Source: an uncultured delta proteobacterium
Lineage (GTDB): Bacteria > Myxococcota > Myxococcia > Myxococcales > 40CM-4-68-19
Length of the DNA stretch: 64,000 nt
Reading direction: 5' to 3'
Assembly (NCBI GenBank): GCA_903911145.1
Contig: CAIWCD010000013.1
Location: forward strand, 248,001 to 312,000
Shown here: one piece after another, positions 25,233 to 33,668 of the stretch
Position numbering within the stretch: the first letter of the stretch is position 1
Layout of the letters: the number at the start of each line of letters is the position of its first letter
Notes under the pieces: generated by a model
Seen by the model: the letters and a program-made list of their open reading frames with translations, nothing else
Told to the model about the DNA's origin: nothing
The model's database searches: none
Position numbers and translations under genes: made by a program

Positions 25233-27380
25233 TCAGCGCGGCGGTGGAAGCCTCGGCAGCGGCTCGGGCTCGATCGACCACTTCTCGTAGGGCGGCACCG
25301 GCAGCGACGGCAGCTCGTCGAGGAAGCGCGACGGCTTCATGAGAATCCGAGCGCGGTCCCGTTCCTCATGCAGCATCGGATAGCAGAGGTAGAGCTCGTC
25401 GCGCGCGCGTGTGGCTGCGACGTAGAAGAGCCGCCGCTCCTCCTCTTCGCCATCTCCCGCGCGTGCATCCCCACGCAGCGCCACCGAACTCGGGAAGCGC
25501 CCGTCGGCGAGCCAGACCAGGAACACCGCGCGCCACTCGAGACCCTTCGCCTGGTGCACGCTCGAGAGCGTCACCTTCTCGTCCGCATCGGCACCCTCAA
25601 TCACGTCTTCGCTCTCGAGCGAATCGAGCAGCGTCAGATCGGCGAGGAACTGCTCGAGCGACTCGGCCTGCAGCGCGTAGTCGGCGAGCTGGCGGACATC
25701 GTCGGCGCGCGCATCGGCGTTGGCGAAACGCAGCTTGAGCGCCTCGCGGTAGCCGGCCTCCTCGAGAACGAACGAGATCATCTCGCTGGGAGATTCGCGC
25801 AGCGACGGCAGAGAGAGCTGCGCGAGCGCTTCGCGAAATCGCCGGAAACCCGCACGGGCCTTGGTCGGGATCGATTCGTCAAGCTGCGTATCACCGAGGT
25901 TCAGATGCGCGCTCTCGCCGCGACGCGCCGACTCATCGAGCCGCGCCCAGAGCGCATCCGCGCTCGCCGCGCCAATTCCCGGCACCAGCTTGACGATGCG
26001 CTTGAACGACAGCTCATCGCGCGGATTGGCGACAAAGCGCAGAAATGCCAGCACGTCCTTGATGTGTGCCTGCTCGAAGAAGCGCACGCCGCTGCGCACC
26101 TGAAACGGGATCCCTCGCCGCAAAAGCTCCATCTGCAGTTCCATCGAGTGGTGGTGCGCGCGATAGAGGATCGCCATCTCCTTGAGCGCGATGCCCTCCT
26201 CGCGCAACTCGAGCAGCCGCTGCGCGACGAACTCGGCCTGCTGCTGCACATCGCGAAGAGGAACGAGCGCAGGCAACAGGCCCCCTTCGCGGTGCGCGCG
26301 CAGCTCCTTGGGAAACTGCCTGCGGTTGTTGCGAATCGACGCGTTCGCCAGCGCGAGGATCGGCGGCGTCGAGCGGTAGTTGGTCGATAGTTGCAATTGC
26401 AAGCATTCCGGCCAGCGCTCGGGGAACTGCAGAATGTTCTCGAAGCGCGCACCGCGAAAACCGTAGATGCTCTGCGCGTCATCGCCGACGACGAGCAGGT
26501 TTCGATGGTCGCGCGCGAGCTCGTCGACGATGCGTCCCTGCAGATGATTGGTGTCCTGGTACTCGTCGACCAGCACCGCCGAGAAGCGCGCGCGGATCGA
26601 TTTCGCCACCTCGGGAAGCTCGAGCAGAAGCCGCTGCCAGTTGAGCAGCAGATCATCGAAGTCCATCGCGTTCATCTGCGCCTTGCGTTCGGCGTAGCGG
26701 CGACAGACCGCGAGCACCTTCTCCTCGATGGCGAGGAACTGCGGATGGCTTGCAGCAAGGACTTCCGCGATCGGCCGCTGCGTGTTGACCGCGCTGCTCC
26801 AGATATCGATGAGCACATCGGCGCGCGGGAAGCGGCGCGTGCCGACGCCGAGGCCGAGGTCAGCCGTGGCCGCGGACATCAGCTCTTTCGAGTCTTCGCG
26901 ATCGAGCAGCGAGAAGCGATCGCGATAGCCCAGCGACGACGCGTGATCGCGCAGCAGCAGGTGCGCGACGTGATGGAACGTGCCGCCCACCAATTTGCGC
27001 AGATCGATTTTGCAGAGCGATTCGACCCGCGCCATCATCTCGCGCGCGGCGCGGTTGGTGAACGTGAGCAGCAGGATCCGCTCGGGCGGCGTGCCCGTCT
27101 CGAGCAACCGCGCCACTCGATAGGTCAGCGTCCGCGTCTTGCCCGAGCCAGCGCCTGCGATGACCAGCGTTGTCCCCTCGGGCGCGAGCGCGACGGCGCG
27201 CTGCTCGGCGTTGAGCGAATCGTAGTCGACGAGGCTGCGCGCGGGCGTGCTGCTCTTGAGCGCGTAGCGGCGCGGGGCAGAGGGAGGCATCGGAGGAGCG
27301 TGCGCTGCGAGCGGCGCAGCGGGAGTCGGCGCGAGTGCGGAGCTGTCCTGCGGAGTCGCGCGCTCCTCTGAGTTTGGCAT
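25233..27380 (-). CDS. UvrD/PcrA-type superfamily 1 DNA helicase
   Basis: A 715-residue ATP-dependent 3'-5' helicase. After a 65-residue Pro/Ala-rich leader come the Q-motif LNAEQRAVA, Walker A GAGSGKT near residue 90, the Walker B-region VDEYQDTN, motif III VGDDAQSIYGFRGA, and SSVHQAKGLEWRAVFLV (motif V). The C-terminus stops soon after motif VI (FYVAATRARDELYL), so the Tudor-like PcrA tail is absent. It acts in repair or replication restart. A promoter TTGACG-N18-TACTGT lies directly upstream, with the -10 only 9 nt from the ATG. Confidence 0.93.
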   Translation of the reverse strand: MPNSEERATPQDSSALAPTPAAPLAAHAPPMPPSAPRRYALKSSTPARSLVDYDSLNAEQRAVALAPEGTTLVIAGAGSGKTRTLTYRVARLLETGTPPERILLLTFTNRAAREMMARVESLCKIDLRKLVGGTFHHVAHLLLRDHASSLGYRDRFSLLDREDSKELMSAATADLGLGVGTRRFPRADVLIDIWSSAVNTQRPIAEVLAASHPQFLAIEEKVLAVCRRYAERKAQMNAMDFDDLLLNWQRLLLELPEVAKSIRARFSAVLVDEYQDTNHLQGRIVDELARDHRNLLVVGDDAQSIYGFRGARFENILQFPERWPECLQLQLSTNYRSTPPILALANASIRNNRRQFPKELRAHREGGLLPALVPLRDVQQQAEFVAQRLLELREEGIALKEMAILYRAHHHSMELQMELLRRGIPFQVRSGVRFFEQAHIKDVLAFLRFVANPRDELSFKRIVKLVPGIGAASADALWARLDESARRGESAHLNLGDTQLDESIPTKARAGFRRFREALAQLSLPSLRESPSEMISFVLEEAGYREALKLRFANADARADDVRQLADYALQAESLEQFLADLTLLDSLESEDVIEGADADEKVTLSSVHQAKGLEWRAVFLVWLADGRFPSSVALRGDARAGDGEEEERRLFYVAATRARDELYLCYPMLHEERDRARILMKPSRFLDELPSLPVPPYEKWSIEPEPLPRLPPPR

Positions 27381-27389
27381 CGGCCGCGG

Positions 27390-27419
27390 ACAGTAGTGAA
27401 CGGGTGTGCAGTTCGTCAA
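27390..27419 (-). promoter_or_regulatory. Sigma-70-like promoter of the helicase gene
   Basis: On the minus strand, TTGACG (27414-27419) and TACTGT (27390-27395) are 18 bp apart. The -10 ends 9 nt before the ATG at 27380, so the mRNA would have almost no leader. There is no ribosome binding site in between. Confidence 0.55.
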
Positions 27420-27540
27420 GGCGAGCGAAAACGGCTGACGCGAATAGCTGGCGGTGCCACGGTGGTCGTTGAGCGCGACCGTACCTTTTGCAGGGTCGCC
27501 GCCGAGGTTGCCTCCCGCGCAGGCCTTGGCGCTTGCGAAC

Positions 27541-28473
27541 TCAGGAGGCCCGGCGCCCCTTTGCGTCAGTCCGCGCCGAGGGCGAAAGTCGGTTGTGCGC
27601 GAGCGCTCCCTGGCTCTTGACGAGGATGAGCTCCGCGAGAATCGACACTGCGATCTCTCCCGGCGTCTTGTCTCCGAGGCGCAGTCCGATCGGCGCGTGC
27701 AGGCGCGGATCATTGCGGTGATCGACGCCCGTGCGCTTCTCGATGCTTCGCAGAAGCAGCGCCACTTTGCGCCGACTGCCGATGAGCCCGATGTAGCGCG
27801 CGGCCGTGCTGAGCGCGGCCTGGAGAACTCCCTCGTCGAGCGCGTGGCAGCGCGTGAGGATGACGACGAAGTCTTCGAGCCCAGGAGAAAGCCCGGCGAG
27901 CGGGGTCTCGGCGAGGTCTGCGCAGAGCACCTGTGTCGCGCGCGCAAAGCGTGACGGATCGGCGAAAGCAGGTCGGTCATCAACAACGACGCAGGAGAGG
28001 CCGACGTCTCCGCAGAGAGTCGCGACCCGCTCGCCCACGTGGCCCGCGCCGTAGAGGAGAACCCGCGCGGGAGGCCGGCAGATGTCGACCAGCACGGAGA
28101 CTTCGCCGCCGCACTTCATGCCGAGGAGATCCGCATCTGGGGGCTCGCCCGGGGCGAGTGACTCGGCCGCATCTCCGCTGGTGTTGAGCGAGAAGCGCAG
28201 CAAGCGAGACACGCCGCCGCTCGAGAGGAGTTGGACTGCGTCGACGATCACCGCCGCTTCCAGCGGGCCGCCGCCAACTGTCCCGCGGATGGAGCCGTCA
28301 GGCGCGACGAGCATCTTCGCGCCGCTGTCGCGCGGAGCCGAGCGATCGGTCGAGGCGACGGTGCAGAGGGCGAACGACTCACGCGCCGCCGAGCGGCGAG
28401 CACACTCGGCGAAGAGCTCCCCCTCTCCCAGCGGCGTCGCCGGTCCGGTTGGCGCTGCGAGACCCGAGCTCAT
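27541..28473 (-). CDS. XdhC/CoxI family molybdoenzyme maturation protein
   Basis: A 310-residue two-domain protein. The N-terminal XdhC/CoxI domain shows STDRSAPRDSGAKMLV and GTVGGGPLEAAV. The C-terminal Rossmann domain shows VLLYGAGHVGERVA near residue 140, and IGLIGSRRKVALL with GEIAVSILAE near the end. XdhC binds molybdenum cofactor and inserts the sulfurated form into xanthine-dehydrogenase-type enzymes. Its ATG overlaps the mocA-like gene stop. No molybdoenzyme gene is in the window. Confidence 0.9.
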   Translation of the reverse strand: MSSGLAAPTGPATPLGEGELFAECARRSAARESFALCTVASTDRSAPRDSGAKMLVAPDGSIRGTVGGGPLEAAVIVDAVQLLSSGGVSRLLRFSLNTSGDAAESLAPGEPPDADLLGMKCGGEVSVLVDICRPPARVLLYGAGHVGERVATLCGDVGLSCVVVDDRPAFADPSRFARATQVLCADLAETPLAGLSPGLEDFVVILTRCHALDEGVLQAALSTAARYIGLIGSRRKVALLLRSIEKRTGVDHRNDPRLHAPIGLRLGDKTPGEIAVSILAELILVKSQGALAHNRLSPSARTDAKGRRAS

Positions 28474-29120
28474 CGAACCTCCGTGATCATCTGTGCGGAC
28501 TCGTGCTCGGCGCGCCAGGCGGCCAGCTCTTCGGGCGTATCGAGATCGACGAGGACGTCAGGAGCATCCACACCATATTCGCATACACGAATACCAAACG
28601 CAGCAATCAGCTCGCGCGCGCTCCAGTCCGGCTTTGCGTGCACAAACTCTGAGCCCAGCGCGGTCGGGAAGATCGCGGGGTGACCGCGGACGCCTTTGCA
28701 GAGGGGCAGATGCACGGCATCCGGCGCGTTCACTGCGCCTTCGATGAGCAGCGAGAGCACGCGTGGATTCAACGTCGGCTGGTCGACGAGCGCAACCAGC
28801 GCGGACGGGACGTCGCCACGGAGCGCGTCGAGGCCGGTGCAGATCGAGCTGAGCTGCCCGCGATCGGGGGCTGGATTGACCGCGATGCGCGGCGGGCGGG
28901 CGAACGAGTGCAACTCCTGCTCCAGCAGCGCGCGATGATGCCCGAGCACGACGACGATCGGAACGAGGCCCGCCGATTCAAGCGACTCACAGGTCGCGCG
29001 CAGAAAGCTGCGCCCATCTCGATGTGCGAGCAGCGCCTTGGGTTGCCCCATGCGCGAAGAAGCGCCAGCAGCGAGAACGACAGCGCCGACGCGCGAAGAG
29101 AGGCCGGACTGCGTGTTCAT
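28470..29120 (-). CDS. MocA-like molybdenum cofactor nucleotidyltransferase
   Basis: A 216-residue MobA-like NTP transferase. The nucleotide-binding LAAGASSRMGQPKALL is near residue 17, ALVDQPTLN (the D-Q-P motif) near residue 112, and GHPAIFP near 145. MocA cytidylylates molybdopterin cofactor for xanthine-dehydrogenase-family enzymes, which fits the XdhC gene it overlaps by 4 bp. It also overlaps the upstream lipoprotein gene (ATGA). Confidence 0.88.
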   Translation of the reverse strand: MNTQSGLSSRVGAVVLAAGASSRMGQPKALLAHRDGRSFLRATCESLESAGLVPIVVVLGHHRALLEQELHSFARPPRIAVNPAPDRGQLSSICTGLDALRGDVPSALVALVDQPTLNPRVLSLLIEGAVNAPDAVHLPLCKGVRGHPAIFPTALGSEFVHAKPDWSARELIAAFGIRVCEYGVDAPDVLVDLDTPEELAAWRAEHESAQMITEVR

Positions 29121-30958
29121 CGTGTGCCGATTCCACTGCGAAGCGGGAGCAAGCCCGCGCTGCGAAACGGCTCCGCGTGCAGAGCCGTGCGCACGGCATC
29201 GGCGGGGTCGCGTTCTCGTGCACGCGCGAGCGCCGCGGCGGAGAGCTCTCCCGCACCGAGCAACAGAGCGACGGCCTTTGCGCGCGACGCACTCTGCTTC
29301 ACCTGCGCGGCCGCGAAGAACTCTCGCTCGGCCGCGCAGCCACCTTCCTTGTGCGCAGCACGCTCGGCCTCGGAGACGCGCTGATCGGCGTTGGCGACGA
29401 GCCCATCCGCCTCGTGGGCCGCGGCCGAGCGGGCCTGCTCCTGTTCAGCATTCGCGCTCACGGCAAAACCGAGGAGGCCCGCCGCCGTGCGCGCGCCAAG
29501 GTCCGCGGCGCAGAGAGCCCAGAGGCGCGGAGCCTGCTCGCCTTCGGCTGGAGGCGCGTCCGCGGCAGCGCCGTGTGTCGCCGAGGCGTGCGCGTCGAGG
29601 GCGCTGCGCACCGCCGACGAGAGGGTCCGCGCGGCCACGATGGCGAGGGATGGCTCGCCGAGGTCGGCCTCGAGCGTCGCAGAGATCAACTGCGCCACCA
29701 GTGAGCGCGGATCGCGCGCAGCCGCGGCCCGAGCCGCCGAGAGCGCACCGACCGCATCGCCCTCCGCGACGAGTGCAACCGCGAGCGCAGCGAGGTGCGA
29801 ACCATCCTGTGCGATCGGTTTGAGCGACGCGGAAGCCCGCGCCCCGCGCAGTCGCGCTTCATCGCCGGGCAGCGAGCGCACGAGGAAGAGCGACGCCTCC
29901 AGCGCACTTTGGGCGACCCAACTCGCCGGCGAAGAGATCTCCGCGAGGAGCGGTTCGAGCAGGCGACCATCGAGGGAGAGCGCCGCAAGCCGGAGCGTCT
30001 GCGCACGGTCGCGCGGAGCAGTCGGCCAGTCCGAAGGAGCTTCGTGAAGCGCGGGAAGATGGAGGGCCTGGGCCGCAGCGACAAGCTCGCGCGCAGCTGC
30101 GCCGCGATGCTTCAAGTCGGCCACCAGAGCGGCCGCGCGCGTCGCGACAGGTGACGTCGGCGTCCCGGCAAGCTCGGCGAGATCGCGCGCATCGAGCCGC
30201 GATGATGCATCTGCAAATGCCAACTCGGCGAGGGCGCGCGAGGAATCGAGGTTGCCGCTGCGCACCCACGCACGCAACTCCGATTCGTCTCCGAGAAGGG
30301 CCGCCTCGTCGACCGCCGCGCGAGCCTCGAGAGTCTGCGCTTCGCCGCGCTGCGCGCCATCGGGATGATTCGCCAGATATGCGCGTAGACGCTCGCGCCG
30401 CAGATGCAACGGCGCCGAAGCGGCCGCGCGAAACGCAGCTTCCGCGAGTGCAACCGACGCTTGCTCGTGACCCGGCGCCGAGGGATGCGCGGCAAGCCAG
30501 GCCTGCAACTCGTTCTCGTTGCGGCTCGACATCGCCGCCACCAACTCCAACTCGGCGATGCGCGCCCAGGCCTCATCCGCGTGCGCCCCGTGCGGTTCGT
30601 CGGCGAGAAAGCCCTGCAGCGCTGGCTCGCTGTTGGCTGCGCTCGCATCGTTCCAGCGCAGCGATTCGAGAAGCATGCGCGCCTCGCGCTGGTGCGCGCC
30701 GTCGGGAAACTCAGAGAGGAACGTGCGCCACGCGAGGATCGTCGCCTGGCGTTTGGCGGCGAAGAACTCCGCGCTCTCCAGCGAATCGCGCACCTGCCCG
30801 GCACGTTTGCCCGAGGGGGAATCGGAGAGGCGCGCGCGGTAGTAGTCGCCGGCCCCGGGACTGTCGGGTGCTGGCTCCGCGTGACCACAAGCAAGCGCCG
30901 CGAGCGAGGAGCAGAGGGCGATGGGCGCGAGTTGCGCGCGGACGGGGCGAGGGAACAT
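29117..30958 (-). CDS. Large repeat lipoprotein upstream of mocA/xdhC
   Basis: A 613-residue Ala-rich helical lipoprotein. The signal region ends LAALACGHAEP, with the lipobox Cys near residue 24. The body looks like TPR- or HEAT-type repeats. ILAWRTFLSEFPDGAHQREARMLL, ELQAWLAAHPSAPGHEQAS and RLRAYLANHPDGAQRGEAQ are three related 30-40 residue units with the H/F-P-x-x-x-H/R-x-x-E-A pattern seen in outer-membrane TPR proteins. Its stop overlaps mocA, so it is the first gene of that operon, an odd partner for cofactor maturation. It is divergent from the phosphatase gene. Confidence 0.75.
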   Translation of the reverse strand: MFPRPVRAQLAPIALCSSLAALACGHAEPAPDSPGAGDYYRARLSDSPSGKRAGQVRDSLESAEFFAAKRQATILAWRTFLSEFPDGAHQREARMLLESLRWNDASAANSEPALQGFLADEPHGAHADEAWARIAELELVAAMSSRNENELQAWLAAHPSAPGHEQASVALAEAAFRAAASAPLHLRRERLRAYLANHPDGAQRGEAQTLEARAAVDEAALLGDESELRAWVRSGNLDSSRALAELAFADASSRLDARDLAELAGTPTSPVATRAAALVADLKHRGAAARELVAAAQALHLPALHEAPSDWPTAPRDRAQTLRLAALSLDGRLLEPLLAEISSPASWVAQSALEASLFLVRSLPGDEARLRGARASASLKPIAQDGSHLAALAVALVAEGDAVGALSAARAAAARDPRSLVAQLISATLEADLGEPSLAIVAARTLSSAVRSALDAHASATHGAAADAPPAEGEQAPRLWALCAADLGARTAAGLLGFAVSANAEQEQARSAAAHEADGLVANADQRVSEAERAAHKEGGCAAEREFFAAAQVKQSASRAKAVALLLGAGELSAAALARARERDPADAVRTALHAEPFRSAGLLPLRSGIGTR

Positions 30959-31031
30959 AGGCCGCGCACCATAGAGCGAAACGCAACCCGCTTGCGCGCG
31001 CAGAGAGAGGCCGCTATTCGCTCTCTTCTCC

Positions 31032-31733
31032 ATGAACCTGCCCGCGCCCTCGCCCATCGGCGTCGTCTGCGACTTCGACGGCACCGCCACGCTCCTCGAC
31101 ATCGGCGACGAGATCAGCCGGCACTTCGGCGGCGTCGCCCACTGGGAGAGCGAGCGCACCCGCTTCGCGCGCGGAGAGCTCGACACGCGCGGGATCATCG
31201 AAGGCATCTACACGCACGTTACGGCGAGCGAGGACGAGGTGCGCGCGTTCGCGGCCAGCGCGGCCCGGCTGCGTCCTGGGTTCGCTGAACTCGTCGAGGC
31301 CTGCCGCGCCCGAGGCGCTCCGTTCATTCTCGCTTCGGGAGGATTGCGCCAGTACGTCGAGGCCGCGCTCGAGGCGCATCTCTCTCCCGAATTGCGCGCG
31401 CACATCGAGATTCGCGCCAACGAGGCGATCTTCGGACCGCCGCATCTGCGCGTGCGCTTCCCCTGGGACGAGCGCTCGCGCGCAATGGACTGCGCCGCAT
31501 GCGGGTCGTGCAAACGCGTCGCTGTCGCCGATCTGCGCGCGAAGGGCACGTCGTGGGTCCTCGGCATCGGCGACGGCTTCGCTGATCGCTGCCTCGTCGC
31601 CAGTGCCGATCAGGCCTTCGCGAAATCCGGCAGCTACCTGGAGCGGCACTGCGCTGGGAGCGGGATTGCGCACGAAGCCTTCGAGTCGCTCGAGCGAGCC
31701 GCCGCGGTTGTTCGCGAGCATCGCGCGCGCTGA
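31032..31733 (+). CDS. HAD-superfamily phosphatase, MtnX-like
   Basis: A 233-residue HAD phosphatase. Motif I DFDGTAT near residue 14 carries the nucleophile Asp, motif II Ser is in LASGGLRQYVE, and motif III-IV is GIGDGFADRCLVASAD near residue 180. The cap and Cys pair CAACGSCKR are typical of MtnX/PSPase-like proteins. The family includes 2-hydroxy-3-keto-5-methylthiopentenyl-1-phosphate phosphatase of methionine salvage, but no other mtn gene is nearby. TATTCG ends 11 nt before the ATG. Confidence 0.82.
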   Translation: MNLPAPSPIGVVCDFDGTATLLDIGDEISRHFGGVAHWESERTRFARGELDTRGIIEGIYTHVTASEDEVRAFAASAARLRPGFAELVEACRARGAPFILASGGLRQYVEAALEAHLSPELRAHIEIRANEAIFGPPHLRVRFPWDERSRAMDCAACGSCKRVAVADLRAKGTSWVLGIGDGFADRCLVASADQAFAKSGSYLERHCAGSGIAHEAFESLERAAAVVREHRAR

Positions 31734-31793
31734 TCGTCTGGTACACGCCGTGCATTTCGCGCCTGCTCTCGCCCCTGCGAGCAGGAGTCCGCG

Positions 31794-32810
31794 ATGTCGC
31801 GCAGCCACTGGTTCACTCTTGCGTTCCTCTGCGCTGCCGCCGCACGCGTTGCCTCGGCGGAGCAGTCTGGACCCGATCAGGTCCGAAACGAGACCGTCGC
31901 GGAGCAACTCGAGACGCCTGACCCGTCGCACGAGGAGGACGCGAAGGATGACGCGCCTGCGGCCCCCGGCGCACGAGAGTCGAACGACGCCGAATCGCGC
32001 GCAAGCAGTCTGGGCGCGGACGCGCGCTCGCCCGAATGGGAGCTCGAGCTCAATGTCCTCGGCAGCACGCGCGGCGAAGGAGCGCTCGAAGCGCTCGCGC
32101 GGGGCGAGTTCGGCAGGCTCTCCGCGCTCATCGGAACGGGTAACTCAATCGGTGCGTACGCGGCAGATCGCGAGTGGCTGCGCGGCAGGCTCGCGTGGAA
32201 CTTCGGCGTCGTTGTCTCGCTCGCGACCCTCTGGCAACCCGAGCAGTCGGGCGCATCGCAAGAGCAGTTATCGCTTGGAGTCGGTGCCGAGACCGAGAGC
32301 CGAGAATGGGAGGTCGTGCTCACGCAGCAACGTGCGCAGCTTTCGGGAGCCGCCGCGGGACTGCCCAATTCGCTGCGTGGCGAATCGCTGAATCTCTGCG
32401 GCTTCAGTGCGACGCTCGAGTTCGCGCACGACGTGGCCGCTGGCCTGCGCGCCAATCTGCACGCGGCCGCGGGACTCTTCTCACTCACTCTGCCGCGCAA
32501 CGCGCTGCTTCCCTGGCTGGCCATCTCTCCCTGGAGCCGGATCGGCGAACACGCGCTGATGTGGCCAGCCCGTGCAGAGGGTTCGTTGGGGCTCTCTCTC
32601 GAGCGCGCCTTCGGAACTGCCTCGATCTCGCTGGGCGCAGGCCTCCCCGCGCAGGCCGGCGGCGCAGAGGGAGAGCTGACGTTGGCATTCGAGCGGCCGC
32701 TCGGCCCGGCCACATTCTCGCTCGCCGCGAGCGCCGCACATCTCTGGCCGAACGATCTCTGGCTCGGCTCGCTGACGCTGGGCGCGCGGTGGCACTTCGC
32801 ATCGGGATGA
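31794..32810 (+). CDS. Secreted protein, possible outer-membrane beta barrel
   Basis: A 338-residue protein with a Sec signal (about residues 1-22, ending ASA). An acidic disordered stretch follows (about 25-75). The rest shows alternating amphipathic segments and ends ARWHFASG, with aromatic residues at the C-terminus as in outer-membrane barrels. No family recognised. AGGAG precedes the ATG. Its stop overlaps the hydrolase start by 4 bp. Confidence 0.7.
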   Translation: MSRSHWFTLAFLCAAAARVASAEQSGPDQVRNETVAEQLETPDPSHEEDAKDDAPAAPGARESNDAESRASSLGADARSPEWELELNVLGSTRGEGALEALARGEFGRLSALIGTGNSIGAYAADREWLRGRLAWNFGVVVSLATLWQPEQSGASQEQLSLGVGAETESREWEVVLTQQRAQLSGAAAGLPNSLRGESLNLCGFSATLEFAHDVAAGLRANLHAAAGLFSLTLPRNALLPWLAISPWSRIGEHALMWPARAEGSLGLSLERAFGTASISLGAGLPAQAGGAEGELTLAFERPLGPATFSLAASAAHLWPNDLWLGSLTLGARWHFASG

Positions 32811-33628
32811 CCGGGCGCGATCGATCTGGGCTAGCTTGCGCGCCGCATCCTTCCGAGCTCGAGGTCGACGTGCAAGGCAACTGGCTTCTGCTGCGCGGGC
32901 TCGCCCGTGAACAGCGACACTGGGGGACCTTCCCCGCAGCGTTCTCCGCGCAACTCGGCGGCGCGCACGTTGCGTGTCTCGACTTTCCCGGCACGGGTAC
33001 CGAGCACGAGCGACGGAGCCCGAACAGCGTCTCCGCGATCACCGAGGACCTGCGCGCGAGATGGCTCAAGTTGCGCACGGAGCGGGAGGGGCCGTGGAAT
33101 CTGCTCGCGATGTCTCTGGGCGGAATGATCGCGATGGACTGGACCTCGCGCCACGCGACCGATTTCTCCTCGGTCGTTCTGATCAACACCAGCGCCGCCG
33201 ACCTCTCCGTCCCCTGGCGCCGCATCCGCCTCTCGGTGCTGCCCGACATTTTCGGTGCGCTCGTCTCGCGCGATGACCTTCAGCGCAATCGGCGCATCCT
33301 CCGCGCCACCGCGCGCCTCTTGAGCGATCCCGAACCGATCGCGAAATCCTGGGCCGAGATTCAGGCGCAGTCACCGATCGCGCGGACCACCGTGCTCCGA
33401 CAGATCTGGGCGGGCTTCCGCTTTCGCGCGCCGCCGTCTCTTCCGATTCCGACGCTCGTCATCGCCGGTGCGAAGGACCCGCTCTGCGATCCCGAGTGCC
33501 CACGCCGCCTCGCGCTCAGATTCGGCGCGCCGCTGCTGGTCCACCCGAGCGGTGGACACGACCTCTCCCTCGACGATCCTGCCTGGGTCGCCGCGCAGGT
33601 CGGCGCCTGGGCCGCCTCTCGCGCGTAG
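32807..33628 (+). CDS. Alpha/beta hydrolase
   Basis: A 273-residue alpha/beta-fold hydrolase. The nucleophile elbow is AMSLGGMIAM near residue 103 (S in G/M-x-S-x-G), the acid is likely Asp in GAKDPLCD near residue 225, and the His is in SGGHDLSLD near 252. The N-terminus lacks a signal, so it is cytoplasmic. It is translationally coupled to the secreted protein gene upstream (ATGA). The substrate cannot be inferred; esterase or lipase-like. Confidence 0.85.
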   Translation: MTGRDRSGLACAPHPSELEVDVQGNWLLLRGLAREQRHWGTFPAAFSAQLGGAHVACLDFPGTGTEHERRSPNSVSAITEDLRARWLKLRTEREGPWNLLAMSLGGMIAMDWTSRHATDFSSVVLINTSAADLSVPWRRIRLSVLPDIFGALVSRDDLQRNRRILRATARLLSDPEPIAKSWAEIQAQSPIARTTVLRQIWAGFRFRAPPSLPIPTLVIAGAKDPLCDPECPRRLALRFGAPLLVHPSGGHDLSLDDPAWVAAQVGAWAASRA

Positions 33629-33668
33629 GCGATCCTTCCCCCGCGCTGCTCTCGCAACGCGACGGCCG

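Noticed and set aside
28563-28596. AT-rich CATATTCGCATACACGAATA string resembling the 1747 array
   Set aside because: It lies inside the mocA-like coding sequence, is not evenly spaced, and is explained by codons for EYG and IR(V)C residues.
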